Shown: positions 34,004 to 45,845 of the stretch, in pieces | How the letters are laid out: each line of letters starts with the position of its first letter | How positions within the stretch are numbered: position 1 is the first letter of the stretch | Assembly: GCA_963930775.1 (NCBI GenBank) | Contig: OZ005691.1 | Coordinates: 5,453,000-5,516,999, forward strand | Length of the DNA: 64,000 nt | From: Cliona cf. orientalis | Lineage: Eukaryota; Porifera; Demospongiae; Clionaida; Clionaidae | Direction: 5' to 3' | Made by a program: the position numbers and the translations under genes | The notes under the pieces: generated by a model | Told to the model about the DNA's origin: nothing | What the model saw: the letters and a program-made list of their open reading frames with translations, nothing else | Databases searched by the model: none

Positions 34004-37000
34004 TCATTGCCAAAGCAATTTTGTAAGTAAAGAAGATATAAGTAAGAAACTAGGGCGCTTGGAAGGATGATGTTGCCAGCAAGCTTTCATTATGCTTATC
34101 ACAGTAGGAGGGTATTCTTCTGGAATGGACAGCCGCATTCCCTGGTTTACATTGACAGCAACTTGTGTGTTATTCATTCCTTTGTACGGCTTTACTTTGG
34201 GATTATACATTTCCCACATGACGATACCAAAGCTCCAAACATCTGTAGCTGGAGAGAACTCCTTTCTCATAAGACTTTCTGGGGCCATCCATCGAATGGG
34301 AAAAGCTACTTTTGTTTTAGCAACATAAATATCAACATCTTTCGGTAGTTCTCGTAGAAGACCAAAATCACCTACCTTGCAGATTTCATCTTGACTCACC
34401 ATAATGTTACGAGCAGCTAGGTCCTAATATAATGCATCAGGTATAATAATGCCATGCATGTGTGTATAATAATAAGAATCACTACCATATCCCCAGTAGC
34501 TGCATAGTAATAATGGGATATAATATGGTAAAAGATAGTCAACATAATGGAGTCTGAGACCAAGTCTCGACCTTGAAAGTAACAAATCTCGATGCTTTAA
34601 TCACAGAGATGAACTGACAGCGCAGTAACCTCCAAAGCTTAGATTGGTTGGGTCATGGACAGCGTGTACATTGTACTCAGATGATAATAATATTATTATA
34701 TAGTGCAGGCAAGCTATAATATTTATATACGGGATTACATAAGCCCAGAAATTTTACCAGCTTAATTAAGTAGCATGCAGCTTGTAATAATATTATATTT
34801 GCTGGATATGTATATACATGCGTTAGATATTCTATACCTACTGATTTTCAAGTCTCAGAAAGGCTCCATTGAGTCCCTGAATTTTCTCATACCGTAGGAC
34901 GGCTTTTAATTGCGTAGTTTAATGATTGTGTTCTGGTCAAGTCGGGCCAAATTGTGAATCAAATAATTGCAATGGACGACCCCGTACCGTACTGTAGTAT
35001 GTATACGTGCACGTTTATGTTTGCAAATTTATTAAATGCGAAGTGTAGAAAAACTCGCAATTCGCAATTAATAGGTATATTAAAACCCGACCTACGGTAA
35101 TAACTTAGATTGCACCATAGACTTCATTATGGATTTTTACACCATAATTACCTTGTAACCATGCACAGAAAAGTAAAATGCTACTGGGGATATAGCTAAT
35201 TACAGATAGATCTAGCATACCCTGTGCACAAGTCCCTTCTCTGAGATATAATGCATCCCTGTTGAAACATCGAGCATATACTTGAGTAATCTTTCCACTG
35301 GTTTCTTGTTGTCCTATGAAAGCATACAAATTGTTATATGATAAACTTGACCACATGCCCAGTAACTGCGTGCATAATGGTTCATGATAATACTATTATG
35401 GTAAAAGGTCGTCAATATAGTGCGTACACGGTCTAAGCCACATTGATGTTGGCGCCTCGATCACAGAGATGGAGCCGACTCTCGACCTCGATACTGACAG
35501 TTTTCAATCACAAGAGATGAATTTGACAGCGCCATACAGCTTCTGAACATTGGGTTGGTCGCGGCATGGCACACAGTGTGTGTGCTATATATAGCACAAG
35601 GCTAGCTTTATTTAATATCCATGGGATTACGTCAGCCAAGAGAATGCTTGAAGTTCGGCCAGCGGTACTAGTCAGAGAAAGTAGCACTCAGTTTGTAATG
35701 TATTTGCTGGATACTTGCATCAGATAATGTACATATATACCGATTTTCAAGTCTCAGAAAGGCTCCATGGAGGCCCTAAATTTTCTGGTAATTACCTCAT
35801 AGACTACCTAATTGATTACACCATAGGTTTCATCATAATATAATTATCTCATAAGTAAATTGTTATTGGGCATATTATGAAAACTTAGACTACATCCAGA
35901 GTCCCTCATGAATACGCCGCCATAATTCGAACTAGGACACACGTTGATAAACTGCGCATGCTCCGTATACGCGTATAATATTGGGCAGTGGCGTAAGAAG
36001 ATCTTTTTGAACAGGGGGGCTGTAAATAAAATTGCGTGCAAAGCAAGCGAAAAAACTTTTTGATTACACAATATGCCTTCAAACCATGCCCATTATTATG
36101 CTAATTTGGCTGTAAAGTAGACTTTACATCACAAATCTGAAGATATCAAGGCCTAGTAGCTAGAATAAATATCTGGTACTACGTACTCTGGACACTACAG
36201 TATGACTTTAAATATCACACGTATAATGTCATAATTATTATGATTGCAGTCCAGATTAGTGTTGTGATAAAGTATATCGTAGTTCAGGAAATTTTCATGT
36301 ATATATCAGTCTACCCGTTGACGCCCAGAAGTACATTGGAAAACCGCGCAATAGTATTGTACGTATGGGGGTTAATGAAATGCATGACCTTTGGCAATAT
36401 GGGTAAGACTGTATACAGTGAAAAGGACTGTAACTTTCTAGAATCTCAAGCGCTTGCCTTATTAAGTGTAGCCTAGCTAGTCTGAGAGTAACTTTTTTAT
36501 TTTCGTTTGATACCTGAAACTAGTGATTCCAGACGATCGACCTCTGGCAATAAAAGCAGCCATAACTTGGTAATGGATTTAGCTATGAACAGGAAACACA
36601 AACCATGAGTTAGCTGAGTGAATGGCCTTTCTTCTGAATCTTGAATCAAGCAAATTGGTTAACCACTCACTTTGCGATTTTGATTTTTAGCTCTATGGAA
36701 ATTTGCATGCAAAAATCTGTTTCAGTGCGTAACTCGAACAAGCTTTGTTCTTTCAACAGGAAACACCCAGCACTGAATAGGCCTCATCAAGAGGAAGCTA
36801 TGGACACCTTAATCGTTTGAATTGCTATTGCCGCCACTTAGCGATATTGAGCTGAAAATCGGACGTCTGGAATTGCTACTGAAACAAGACCAGAGAAAAC
36901 TCGAGTCACCTAACAAAACAGTAAGTAAGATAAGACCTTGTATGTCTGGCAGCACTTTCTAAAGTGGATCATTTTAGTAATGGATATCTGAGCGCACTGG

Positions 37001-40000
37001 ATGAGTCCCAGAGCTACGTTAGTCCAATTTGTATACACTAACGTTTAGTACTAAACTTGAAATAAACTTAGCAATTCTGACAAACATAACTTCAGAACTA
37101 CACTTCCTACAATAGTAAGATAAAGACTAAACTACACTACTGCCTTTCTATTAACAGCATCCCAAGCGGGAAAGATTAGCAACAAACAGTTTTTTGGTGG
37201 TGCTCCATATTAACCGCTGACTTTGATTGACTTGGTGTCTGAACCAGACTTCGCAAGTGGATCAAATCAGTAATAGACATCTGAGAACTCCAGAACTTGC
37301 TGTATACGATCTATACCATTAGGCCACTGTGCTGGCTTAGTGTGGAACTGCCATGGGATATCCACCTGTGTTGAAGATTCAGGCTTGCAAATTGTGAAAA
37401 AAGTTCATTCTGTGAGCAATCAACTAACTCCTTCGCGGCGTGCATTCTAGACTACTGTTACAGTAGTATCTTTACATTGTATACAGAATTTGATCACATG
37501 TATGCATATTTGTGGTCTGCTACACATAGTATGGCCTGATAGGGCCTCTTATGGTAGACTGTATATATATTTTTGGATGTCATCTCTTAATTTTTTCACA
37601 AAATTGAATGTTCACTATAGTCAGGTGACGGCCTTAGCTGAACATGAAGAAGCTAAGAGCTCCAAAGACTCCTATATTCGAAGCTATGTACCACATTAAA
37701 AGGAAGTATGATTGGCATGCAGTACCGGATAGCTACTCTGTTTAATAAGCGCATGCGCTTATAGTGGTAAACGAAACAAAAGTATGCACTTAATAAAGGA
37801 TATACACTTACATGGTCCCACAAATAATAGGGCACGTGATGGATGCGAGACCCGCTAGCACTAGCTAGCACTCGATCGATTGAGCGCTTTAGCGTTTACA
37901 AATGCCGCTCAAGATGGTGAGTGCTGGCAATTTGTCTGAAATTCGATCTTCTTGCATGATAGCGTTATTTGTGGCCATCATTTCTCCAAAGATATCTGGA
38001 CTCCACATACTTTCCAGCCGGTCAAGGTCAGGTTCATAGAACGCCACACATATTAAGCGCATGCACTTAATAAACAATAACTTGTGATGAGAAGAGAGCA
38101 TGCACTTAATAACCAGAGTTTACAGTAGTTGGTGAAGAGCTAGAGTACAAATTATCATGGCACAAATCAATGGCAAAAAACACGTTTTTCTCTGAGATAT
38201 CCAGTTTATAGTGATCATCACAATTAATATGTGATCAGCTATATTTTGAGCTTTTAGCACTCCGTTTGCTGAATCTAATAGAGCAAATTTCGTGAAAGAA
38301 TATTGACCATAAGTGGAGTTACTGTATAGCGTGAAACTTTGGCGAGGTTTTAATTTGGTAAATTGGATATAGATCGTCAAATTAAAAACTCGCCAATTGA
38401 ACTTAATGCATGTACGCCTATTGCAGTAAGACTTCAGATCACCAAATTTAAAGAGCCATTAATTTTCACCAAATTTAATGCTCACCAAAGTTATGGTATG
38501 AACATTTTTATGCACTTGGATTGATACGTTCAGATTATTTACAAGTTTACCATTAGAAAATGTTTGAGATCACCATGAGGTAAGTACTCAAGCACAATCC
38601 AGGGCTCATCTATAAATTAAATAAATATTAATATCAACTAAAAGTTCCTTTATATCTGTGCATGCATACCCTGTTGAACAAGTCCAAATAGGCGGACAAT
38701 GTTTGGATGCATCAATTTTGACATGACGTTCATTTCCTTGAGGAATTCATCCTTTTCTTTCTCTGATTCATACTGTTTGATTGTCTTGATAGCTACAGGA
38801 TGTCCTGGACCTTGGGATTTCCAGGATTTATGCAGTCCCTTATACACTTTCCCATATTGACCTATAGGTCATTACTATAGTCAGTCATATAGACATGCAT
38901 TGGTTGTGAGAAGGGTCATTTTACCTTGACCAATATCCTTCAAGCCTGAAAGAGTTGACCGAGGTAGAAACAGAGCTTCACGGTGTAAGTCCGCCAGGGA
39001 TTCTTCTAGTCCAGAACTTTTGGTTTCTGCGTGTGCAGTCATGGTATAGTGGATTATGCTCCTATAATAGCTATTATAAGTATCTCAGTGATCATACTAG
39101 CTTTGGTCCACTCTGGTCGCTTTCCAGGAGAATAAATAGTTTCAGCATCATCATCTGTCACCAAGCTTGAATGAAAGAATTATTGAGAATCTATACACCA
39201 TGCAATCATATTATTGACATAATATGCTTACTGGGACTCGATCTCTGAAGAAATGGCACGGTTACTTGCCTTTAAGGTACCTATATAAATATGGCCAAGG
39301 TACAATTGATGTTTGTGTAACAATAAGCAGAATTTATTACTTATTATTTCTACTTTGGATGTTTTCCTCTTCTGAATAGTTGTGACAGTAGCTAAAAAAA
39401 TTAATATCGCATTAATATTGACAGTAAGCTGATATTTATTAATGTGCTAGTATGGAGTATTGTACTAGTGCCTACCATGAGCAGTCAGCTGAGATGATGC
39501 TACTCTCCCTCTCCTGGGATTGTGTTCAGAGAATGTCTTTGACCGTTGTAGCACCTGATTTTCAGATTTTGGTTCCTGTTTTGAGGGTAGATCACTCTGT
39601 GTTCTATCTCTGCAATTATTTGCATCTGCACTTGACTGTCGATACGTCTTTGGAGGAATAGGAGGGGGAGTTGGAGCTGCGAGAGCTGCACTGATGGAAT
39701 CCAAATTTATATAAAGTTCTTGACGAGTATCCGGTTGGTCATCGACAATTTCTAGATCATTCAAGTTAACATAGAGATCTGATCGATCTGGTTGCTCATC
39801 TGATGGGAAATTTCCTATGTCGTCATCATATTCTGTTTCCTGTGGCTGGTGAAACACAGGAGCAGGAGCTGAAGTAGAAGGCTCTACTTTTGGCTGATTG
39901 TTAGCTGATGGTTTTACAGGCTCATACACATCTTCCATTCTTTGTACTAATTTTTGCATTTGGAGTAGCATCCATAATTGGGCTTGTTTTTGGTCAAGGT

Positions 40001-40820
40001 TAGTGAGATTTTCCAGAGTTATTTCAGAGACTGATTCGAGTGTTTTCGGGATTGTACTGCTTCGTGGGATAGTTGGCCTTGGTTCCATTTCAACGTAAGG
40101 AGACTCTTCACCTTCCATATACAGTTCTGAAGGACTAGGTATAGCTTCATAAAGTCCACCATCTTCAGATTCAGTTACACTGGGATTGAGTTCCAAATTT
40201 CTCTGCTTCAGATGTAGAGTTGAGGTGTCAGTTACATCCTCATAAACAGCCTGCCCAGGATAGGAAAATGGAGTATTACTTGCTTGACAAACGGCTTTCA
40301 CTTTGGTAGGGGTATCAGGAACCTCATAAATGACAGGCTGCTGTGGTTCTTGCAAGTGTTTGCTACGGTGCTGTACATATGAATATGCTTCATCTTGTGT
40401 GGAAGAAACAATCTCATATGAATCGGTGATAGGTGATCCCATGCTGTTTGATGAGCCAGGTTCAATGGCTTCCATCCAAGAACTTCGCTCATCCTGCAGT
40501 CAAACATACATTGTACCATGGCCCTTATAGCTAGCTGCTTCACACGCAAGGTAGAGGTACCATATTATAATAATTATGAAACAGCTCCTAATACGAAATA
40601 CCCAATAAAAATCATTTGTTGCTGTTAGGGTTTATATAATGCTGAAATATTGTGCATGTATGCACACTACCAACCTGTGTCTATGTGCAAAAAATACTAT
40701 GTTTAGTTGTGACACTAGTTAATGGAAGTTACAGACAAAATTGCTAATTGTTTCATTACTGGAGAGTATCCCTTATGCTGTAATGTGGCTAAGGCAATAA
40801 TAATGATCATGACAATTACC
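34004..40820 (-). CDS. receptor-type tyrosine kinase, transmembrane segment to stop (10 exons)
   Basis: Spliced from ten - strand exons with fully consistent phases: 40820-40760, 40493-39476, 39391-39354, 39269-39232, 39165-39098, 39026-38925, 38861-38670, 38609-38551, 35313-35221, 34423-34004, about 695 residues. Exon 1 listed has a hydrophobic VIVMIIIIALATL stretch followed by basic residues, read as the membrane span. Next is a ~340-residue Tyr-rich juxtamembrane region (separate entry). The kinase has: G-loop DIGQGQYGKVYKG; VAIKTIK (Lys); a helix-C Glu in EFLKEMNVM; HPNIVRLFGL; hinge VLEYLPHGDL; GLVHR|DLAARN (catalytic loop, split by an intron); VGDFG; FPIRWMAPESL; DVWSFGIVMWEM; CWQHHPSKRPSF. 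All catalytic residues are present and DLAARN marks a tyrosine kinase. The C-tail is very short (LLTKLLWQ). The ectodomain is not resolved; its nearest candidate exon is 45309-45455. Introns contain several MITEs. Confidence 0.9.
34487..35193. mobile_element. TIR element filling a kinase intron (copy 1), with nested MITE
   Basis: ATATCCCCAGTAGC at 34487 is inverted at 35193 (GCTACTGGGGATAT). Two further copies lie at 35353-35875 and 62485-63072, sharing CTGATTTTCAAGTCTCAGAA and the AGGCTCCAxxGAGxCCCT block. It makes up almost all of the intron between the last two kinase exons (34424-35220). It carries the MITE at 34890-35099. Confidence 0.75.
34890..35099. mobile_element. 210-bp TACCGTAGGACGG MITE nested in the intronic element
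   Basis: TACCGTAGGACGGCTTTTAA at 34890 and TTAAAACCCGACCTACGGTA ending 35099. The empty site is seen in copy 3 at 62.96 kb (TTTTCTCATAGTTAC), confirming a TA insertion. The same end appears at 54125. Confidence 0.85.
35353..35875. mobile_element. TIR element, copy 2 (kinase intron)
   Basis: ACATGCCCAGTAAC at 35353 with inverted partner GTTATTGGGCATAT at 35875, diverged from copies 1 and 3 but colinear (AAAGGTCGTCAATA, TTTGACAGCGC, TTTTCAAGTCTCAGAAAGGC). It lies 40 bp upstream of the exon ending GLVHR in the 3.2-kb intron. Confidence 0.65.
35876..37729. other. kinase intron sequence, nothing further recognised
   Basis: Low-copy AT-rich DNA within the 35314-38550 intron. ORFs of 70-78 codons on either strand have no domain character. 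Confidence 0.4.
37730..38127. mobile_element. degenerate TACCGTAAACTCTGG-type MITE in a kinase intron
   Basis: Left end CTCTGTTTAATAAGCGCATG (from about 37735) and right end CTTAATAACCAGAGTTTACA (to 38127) are inverted. A better-preserved single end of the family, CATGCGCTTATTAACCAGAG + TTTACGGTA, lies at 13020-13049. Internal GCGCATGC words recur. Confidence 0.55.
39476..40493 (-). CDS. kinase exon: Tyr-rich juxtamembrane docking region
   Basis: One 1018-bp exon (acceptor AG 40495-40494, donor at 39475) placed between the membrane span and kinase domain. It carries about a dozen tyrosines in docking-like contexts, in order: YEIV, YSYVQ, YEVP, YPGQ, YEDV, YEAI, YMEG, YVEM (YxxM, typical of PI3K p85 SH2 binding), YEPV, YDDD, YVNL and YINL (YxN, typical of Grb2 SH2 binding). 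A proline motif APTPPPIPPK could bind SH3 domains. A Gln/Leu-rich helix (QLWMLLQMQKLVQRM) may be a short coiled coil. The acidic, disordered-looking composition fits a phospho-scaffold. Most receptor kinases carry such motifs in the C-tail; here they precede the kinase domain. Partners are inferred from motifs only. Confidence 0.85.
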
Positions 40821-40829
40821 CTGTGTTAC

Positions 40830-42454
40830 AATTAGAGGCTTGTAGGATGCAAAACAGTTAACACACCCAAACAGCTAGAAAAATCTGTGGGATTGCTGGC
40901 ACATTAGCCATCAGAATCTTTTCAGAAAGTCATCAAACCAATACGTATGTAGCTATTTATGATATTAGTGACAGGCCTGGTAGCTATAGCTAACTAAGCT
41001 AATTTAAAGTAGCTGTATTTGCTTCGTTTGCTTTTTTGTTTTATGATGTTTGTTGAAAGAAAATGGCTCTAGGAGCAGTCTATGACACCAAAATTTTCAA
41101 AATTTTCCTGGGCCCGGGGAGCATGCATACAGACAGTATGATGGTGGGGTGGCTCCTTTACATGATAGATGGTTCAGTTGTATAATATAGTATTGTGATA
41201 TTTCTGCCCATTGTGTTTTCTAATATTACCAATGGTTATATTGGGTGCCAGTTATTTCCTATAATATTATACATGCCGTGCACTGCATGTATAGTAATAA
41301 AGTGCCACCTTAATTTAGGCACCCTTTAACGTACATGCAATTACCGTATACTTTCTAATATAGGCGCCCCCCAAAAATAATTACAGATCGTGCTGGCGCC
41401 TCCAATTAGAACTGAAAAATTCACGAGCAGGTCAAAGGGCGCCTAAATTAGGGCGGCGCCTAAGAGCTGCAATTAGAACGGTTCTGGAAGTTTTGCCAGA
41501 GCACAAGTGCTATCACTAATCGGTCCTATTTAGTGGCAGTGATCATGAATAATATGATAGTGGCGAGAACAACAAAAATATGGTTCTAGTTTCAGTTCTT
41601 TTTGGAAATTTCATTGTGATCGCTGAATCATTCTCAAGTTATCGATACCGTAGCCATCAGAACGATTGTCTCTAACTCCAGAAAGACATCAAAGCAGTCG
41701 GTAAGTGCCCATATAAATGTAAGAGACAGCTTAGTTTGACATCTAAACTGCTAGCTTGATAGATCGATCGATGGTACGGTACGGTACTGCGGTATTGCCA
41801 TATTGCACGTCAATACGTTCCAATTAAATAGGCGCCGCCTAAAAATAATTGATGCCCGGAAAGGCGCCTTAAATTAGAACCGAAAAAATTGCGCAGGTCT
41901 CAAAGGGCGCCTAAATTAGGGTGGCGCCTATATTAGAACATATACGGTATTTTCACTTCATATTAGAGGCATCTTTACAGATATCAATTATTGGCAGTAA
42001 TTATGGAATTTAAAGGATATTGCCAGCTGTACTAGTAAATGATCATGCATGCATAGCTACACAGCATAGCCTTGAACTTAGCTACTCCTTGTTTTGCATT
42101 TCTTTTTTGTAGGTGGTAGGCTCAGCACTCTTGATCATCCTGGATAGTCCTGCTCCTCTCAGGCGTGTCAATAGCACTGAAGGCTAACTTTAGCTGTCTA
42201 ACTTTAGCTGTCTAGCTAGCACGGTAGACACACGTGTAGCGGGCATTAAATGGAATATATACCCAGCTGGTAAGGGGTTTCCAGAAACCTCGGAAACCCC
42301 CCTAAAACCGCCTATGAACTTCACCAACCATAGAGAGTGAAACTAGAATCAGTTTTTTGATATATTGTTTGTATGGGGTAAATTTCAGTTTAGTACTATT
42401 ATGGCTAATTTCTGCTCTTGAATGTGCATTACCTAAGTATGCTGAAACATAATG
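40830..42454. other. presumed kinase intron/ectodomain region, no exon found apart from a MITE
   Basis: Upstream of the membrane-span exon I found no further splice-consistent exon before the large element at 42455. The MITE at 41342-41949 lies here. A short open - frame (about 42098-42200, ending in a stop) was not accepted. Confidence 0.35.
41342..41949. mobile_element. 608-bp TACCGTATA MITE with GGCGCC motifs
   Basis: TACCGTATACTTTCTAATAT + AGGCGCC at 41342 is inverted at 41949 (GGCGCCTATATTAGAACATA...CGGTA). Inside, the phrase AAAGGGCGCCTAAATTAGGG occurs twice (about 41436 and 41902) beside AATAGGCGCC words, so the element also has an internal subterminal duplication. Confidence 0.85.
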
Positions 42455-42593
42455 CAGGGTTTCATTTGGGATTTTCATCAAGGGGGAGGGGGGAGGGGCA
42501 AACACGACAATTGCAGAATTAGGGGGGGGGGGCAAAGACTACAGTATATTTTTCCATCCATGAAGAATGACGTTTTGCTCATTAACTTGATTA

Positions 42594-42880
42594 ACCCTCG
42601 GCGCATGCGCGAGAGTTTGTATACGGTAGTTGGTTTGTGTGTGTGTCTATCTGTCTGTCTGTTATCATGCTAGCTGCTACATACCTCATTTGCGAGTCCA
42701 ATTTGCGGTGTTGTAAGGTTCCTTATGGCGTTCCTAACGCATGATTTGTGTGGATTTCTCCGAAAACGCTTTGTTCGCCAGTTTTGGTGTCATTTGCCGA
42801 TTCTAAAGCTTCTTGACTTTGCCTGACCTAGCGATAGCATGACTTAACGTATAAATAGGTTGCTCACTATATACGGTATG
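42594..42880 (+). repeat. TTAACCCTCGG repeat, copy 2
   Basis: TTAACCCTCGGCGCATGCGC, TACGGTAGTTGGTTTGTG, GCTAGCTGCTACATACCTC and AAGCTTCTTGACTTT, in the same order as at 30444-30760. Another TTAACCGTCAGCGCATGCGC start lies at 42896. Confidence 0.65.
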
Positions 42881-43436
42881 TACATCTATTAACCGTCAGC
42901 GCATGCGCAGTTGCATCAATCCTGCTGCTCAGTCCACTGGCGAGCTTTTGACGATCACGGGCTTCTTTTCAACGCCAAGGCTTATAGCTGCTAAGCCTTA
43001 GAGTTGAAGAGAAGCCACTATCATCCCACGCTAAGCTGCCTGCATGTATTCTTATGGTACCCTTTGACTCTCTGGCTTGTATGCATGCATGGCATTACAG
43101 TGCTTGAACCCAATTGAGTTGCAATAATATTGGACATGCAATATTGCTCAGTGTACTTCAGTCTTGTGCCAAGGCTTTGCATCAGTCCATCAAGTTAAGT
43201 TGTAGCTAGCTAAGTCCCCAAGAATTAGAGGTTAGCTAGGCTACAGTGAGGGAAGTTGAGTCGATCTTGACACCACAGTGTGGAGTTCGATACAACACAC
43301 TAGGGTTGTTGCTGCTATGAGCCGTTGCACCTTGAATAACACTGCTGTGCAACCTTAAGATTAGCCTCATCCCTGTCTCGCCCCGGCCCCAGCCCTTTAG
43401 CTACCTCCTTTTCTGCATGCAACTGTTTGGGTGTCT

Positions 43437-43515
43437 TTATTCAGCGGAATGGAACAATGGAATGGAATGGTAGAATGGAACGGTGGAATGGAATGGAATG
43501 GAATAGTGGAATGAC
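43437..43515. repeat. GGAAT-rich simple repeat
   Basis: About 75 bp of GGAATGGAA/GGAATGGTA pentamer-type repeats. Confidence 0.8.
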
Positions 43516-44316
43516 CACGCCCACCGTATGTGTTTTGTGACGACCTATACCGATTATATTGAGACACAATAGTAGTAGTCTCAAACTTGTGCAAGCCAAT
43601 AGTATTAGCATAGATAATTTAGACTACGCATCTATGGTATTAGTGGATCCTTGAACTGATCCAGTAAGAGTAGAGATCAGAAGTGTGGGCTCAAGATTTC
43701 ATGAGATTTAGCCTGAAATTGTGATGAAAGTTGGTCATAACTTGAAAGAGAGTCACCAAGTTCAGCTACAGTTGTTTTGAAGTTAATGATAGCACTGCTT
43801 ATCAAGTTAAGTAGCTATTTACAATGGCATCACATAGCAGGCATAATTATTAGTATCCTCATTGTAATAGCTAATAATAACATAGTGATCAATGTTCAAT
43901 GCCAAAGCTCAGAAACCTCTTTTGTCACAGCCCCTACTCTGATACTTGGTCGTCATGCAAGTCTCCCCAAATTCTGCAGTATTAAAAGTGAAGCAGTTAT
44001 AGTTGTACTCTCAATGAAGCCTTCGAATATCCGGTGTAGCTATGTGTAATATGGGACTCCCCATGTTGCTGGCATGGTGTCCCCATTCATGTGATACAGA
44101 GATCAAACTATTTTAGTGCAGTAGCTAGCAGGGATCCCTCAGTACTGAAGACACCCACCCCTAGGCTAGCTATCGAAATGCGGGTCAGGTCTAGCACCTA
44201 TTTCAGGAGCCATTTAGGAAGGGGAATAGTCTGGTGTGGCTGGAACGGCAGGTGCCAATATCTCTCCAAGTAGTATACCTGTAAAGGCTAGCCTACACAT
44301 GAATCCCAAAGAGGCA

Positions 44317-44602
44317 TACCATATTTCCTTGAAATCTCGCCACGGCGAGATTTAATTTCAAGTCGCTGCACCCTGCGGCGAGATTTTGAGGGCGGCGAGT
44401 CCACTCACCCGCCTCGTGCCTGCACACTCATCCATGTGTGTTATTTAGAATTGAACGCTAGCATATGCTAATCGCGTGCATGCGCCTGCATTCCACGTAC
44501 CTTGAATCCGACGACCCTTTTCCATGCGGCGAGATTTCGAGGGCAGCGTTTATTGGAACCAACCTCCTTATAGGTGCGGTGAGATTTCGAGGAAATACGG
44601 TA
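44317..44602. mobile_element. 286-bp TACCATATTTCC MITE
   Basis: TACCATATTTCCTTGAAATC + TCGCC at 44317 is inverted at 44602 (GGTGAGATTTCGAGGAAATACGGTA). GGCGAGATTT recurs internally. TA tips as in the other CCGTA-type families. Confidence 0.8.
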
Positions 44603-45308
44603 ATCTGGCCCATGGAAAAGGGCTAATATTCAAAGTATCAGTATCGCATTTATACACGAAAGAGCGCCCAGGTAAATTATCCACGCTAGCTTCATAATTT
44701 GAATAGTAGCAGCTGCTACTATTGATTTCAGCCATATTCAAGCATGGTTACCAATCCAGAGCAAGGGCGGCTGCGATACTTCACCGTGTGTCGTGGATGT
44801 GGCTACGATCACTAGCCGTGTACGATCGTATATTTGTGCTGAAATGTGGCATAAAGTTAGCTACGCTTAGTTTTAGCACGTTACTTATAGACCTTACATA
44901 GATTATTCTAAGTACAGTCCGGCCATTTCATGCATTTGAGCTGCGCTTTCAAGGGCAGCTACGCATGGGCGCATATTCAAGTAATCATTAGACCTTAGCA
45001 GGAAATTGAGCCCAAAGTGGGGGGTGGGCCAACATTCCGTAGTGGGCCCTCTTTCGCGAGAGTATGGTACATGTATTGCGTGTATGGATGGTGGCTACTC
45101 TCAAGGGGGCGGGGCAGCCAGCTTCCAAGGGGGTGCGAGTGCCTCCTCTCACCTCCCTAAATGAAACCCTGTAATGCATAATTTTAGCTCATATTGATAC
45201 TTTCCTGGCCATTGAAAGTTAATACAATGTCATTGGTACATGTGTGTACACCAAAAGTACCTAGGATACTGTAGCTAATAGACATGAACTGCATACAGAT
45301 GCTTTTAC

Positions 45309-45455
45309 CTGAGTGTAAGCTCTCAATAGCCATGGTGATCCCCGCTTTTCAGCAAAATGAACATCAAAATGAAACATTGCCATATTCTCCTTTGGTGGGG
45401 TTGCTCTTACTTTCACAACAAGTGACAGATCGAGTTCATCATGTGGCTTGTCCTT
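45309..45455 (-). CDS. 49-codon coding exon, possibly of the kinase ectodomain
   Basis: On the - strand, AG at 45457-45456 and GT at 45308-45307 bound a 147-bp phase 0-0 exon with an uninterrupted, protein-like frame. It includes DELDLSLVVKVRATPPKENM and FHFDVHFAEKRGSPWLLRAY. The alternating hydrophobic/charged pattern suggests beta strands, as in an extracellular domain. It has the same strand as the kinase gene 4.5 kb downstream, with no other gene between, so it may be one of its ectodomain exons. The intervening phase (0 here, 2 at the membrane-span exon) requires at least one more exon not found. Domain family not recognised. Confidence 0.55.
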
Positions 45456-45494
45456 CTGTATTGTTTATGGATATTATAATATTATTATTACTGT

Positions 45495-45845
45495 AGAATC
45501 AAGCAAATACACCCCCCTCGTGCATAAGCCCCCCCTGCAATTTTAGCTCAAGTTCCTGCATAGAGCGACTGCGTGTGACATCATCACCCTTATAAACCAA
45601 TCATATAAATTCACTTCCGCATGGCAAGCAAGACTCGGGTACAAATGTGTGCCATACTCTAGCCACAGTTACAGTTCTTCTGAAATTGCTATACATATGG
45701 AAGCTTTTCCACTTGGTTTATATCACTGCTATGCTAGTTTGTGAAAAAATTTGAAGATAGCCCTACAAAGGGAGCGATTCAGTTTGAATTTGCCATGCAG
45801 AAGTGAATGTCATTGCAGTCACTCTTTTTTTTTTTTTTTTTTTTT
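45495..45845. other. fragment of a TACCGTAGAATC-type element and spacer
   Basis: GTAGAATCAAGCAAATACACC...CATAAGCCCCCCCTGCA resembles the left end of the element at 49655. The rest is unique, ending in a T20 tract before the forward array. Confidence 0.5.

Larger units (their letters stand above)
42455..45171. mobile_element. 2.7-kb composite with CAGGGTTTCATTT ends and 5-bp TSD TAATG
   Basis: CAGGGTTTCATTTGGG at 42455 and CCTAAATGAAACCCTG ending at 45171 are inverted, and TAATG lies outside both (42450-42454, 45172-45176). The interior is unrelated patchwork (TTAACC repeat, GGAAT-rich tract, MITE at 44317), so either a long element collected insertions or two solo ends bracket the region. 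It lies between the exon at 45309-45455 and the kinase membrane-span exon. Confidence 0.6.

Noticed and set aside
43777..44049. 90-codon + ORF with a hydrophobic IIISILIVI stretch
   Set aside because: It has no ATG at its start (opens at TTG), no family match and no splice-consistent partner. It lies within a composite element.
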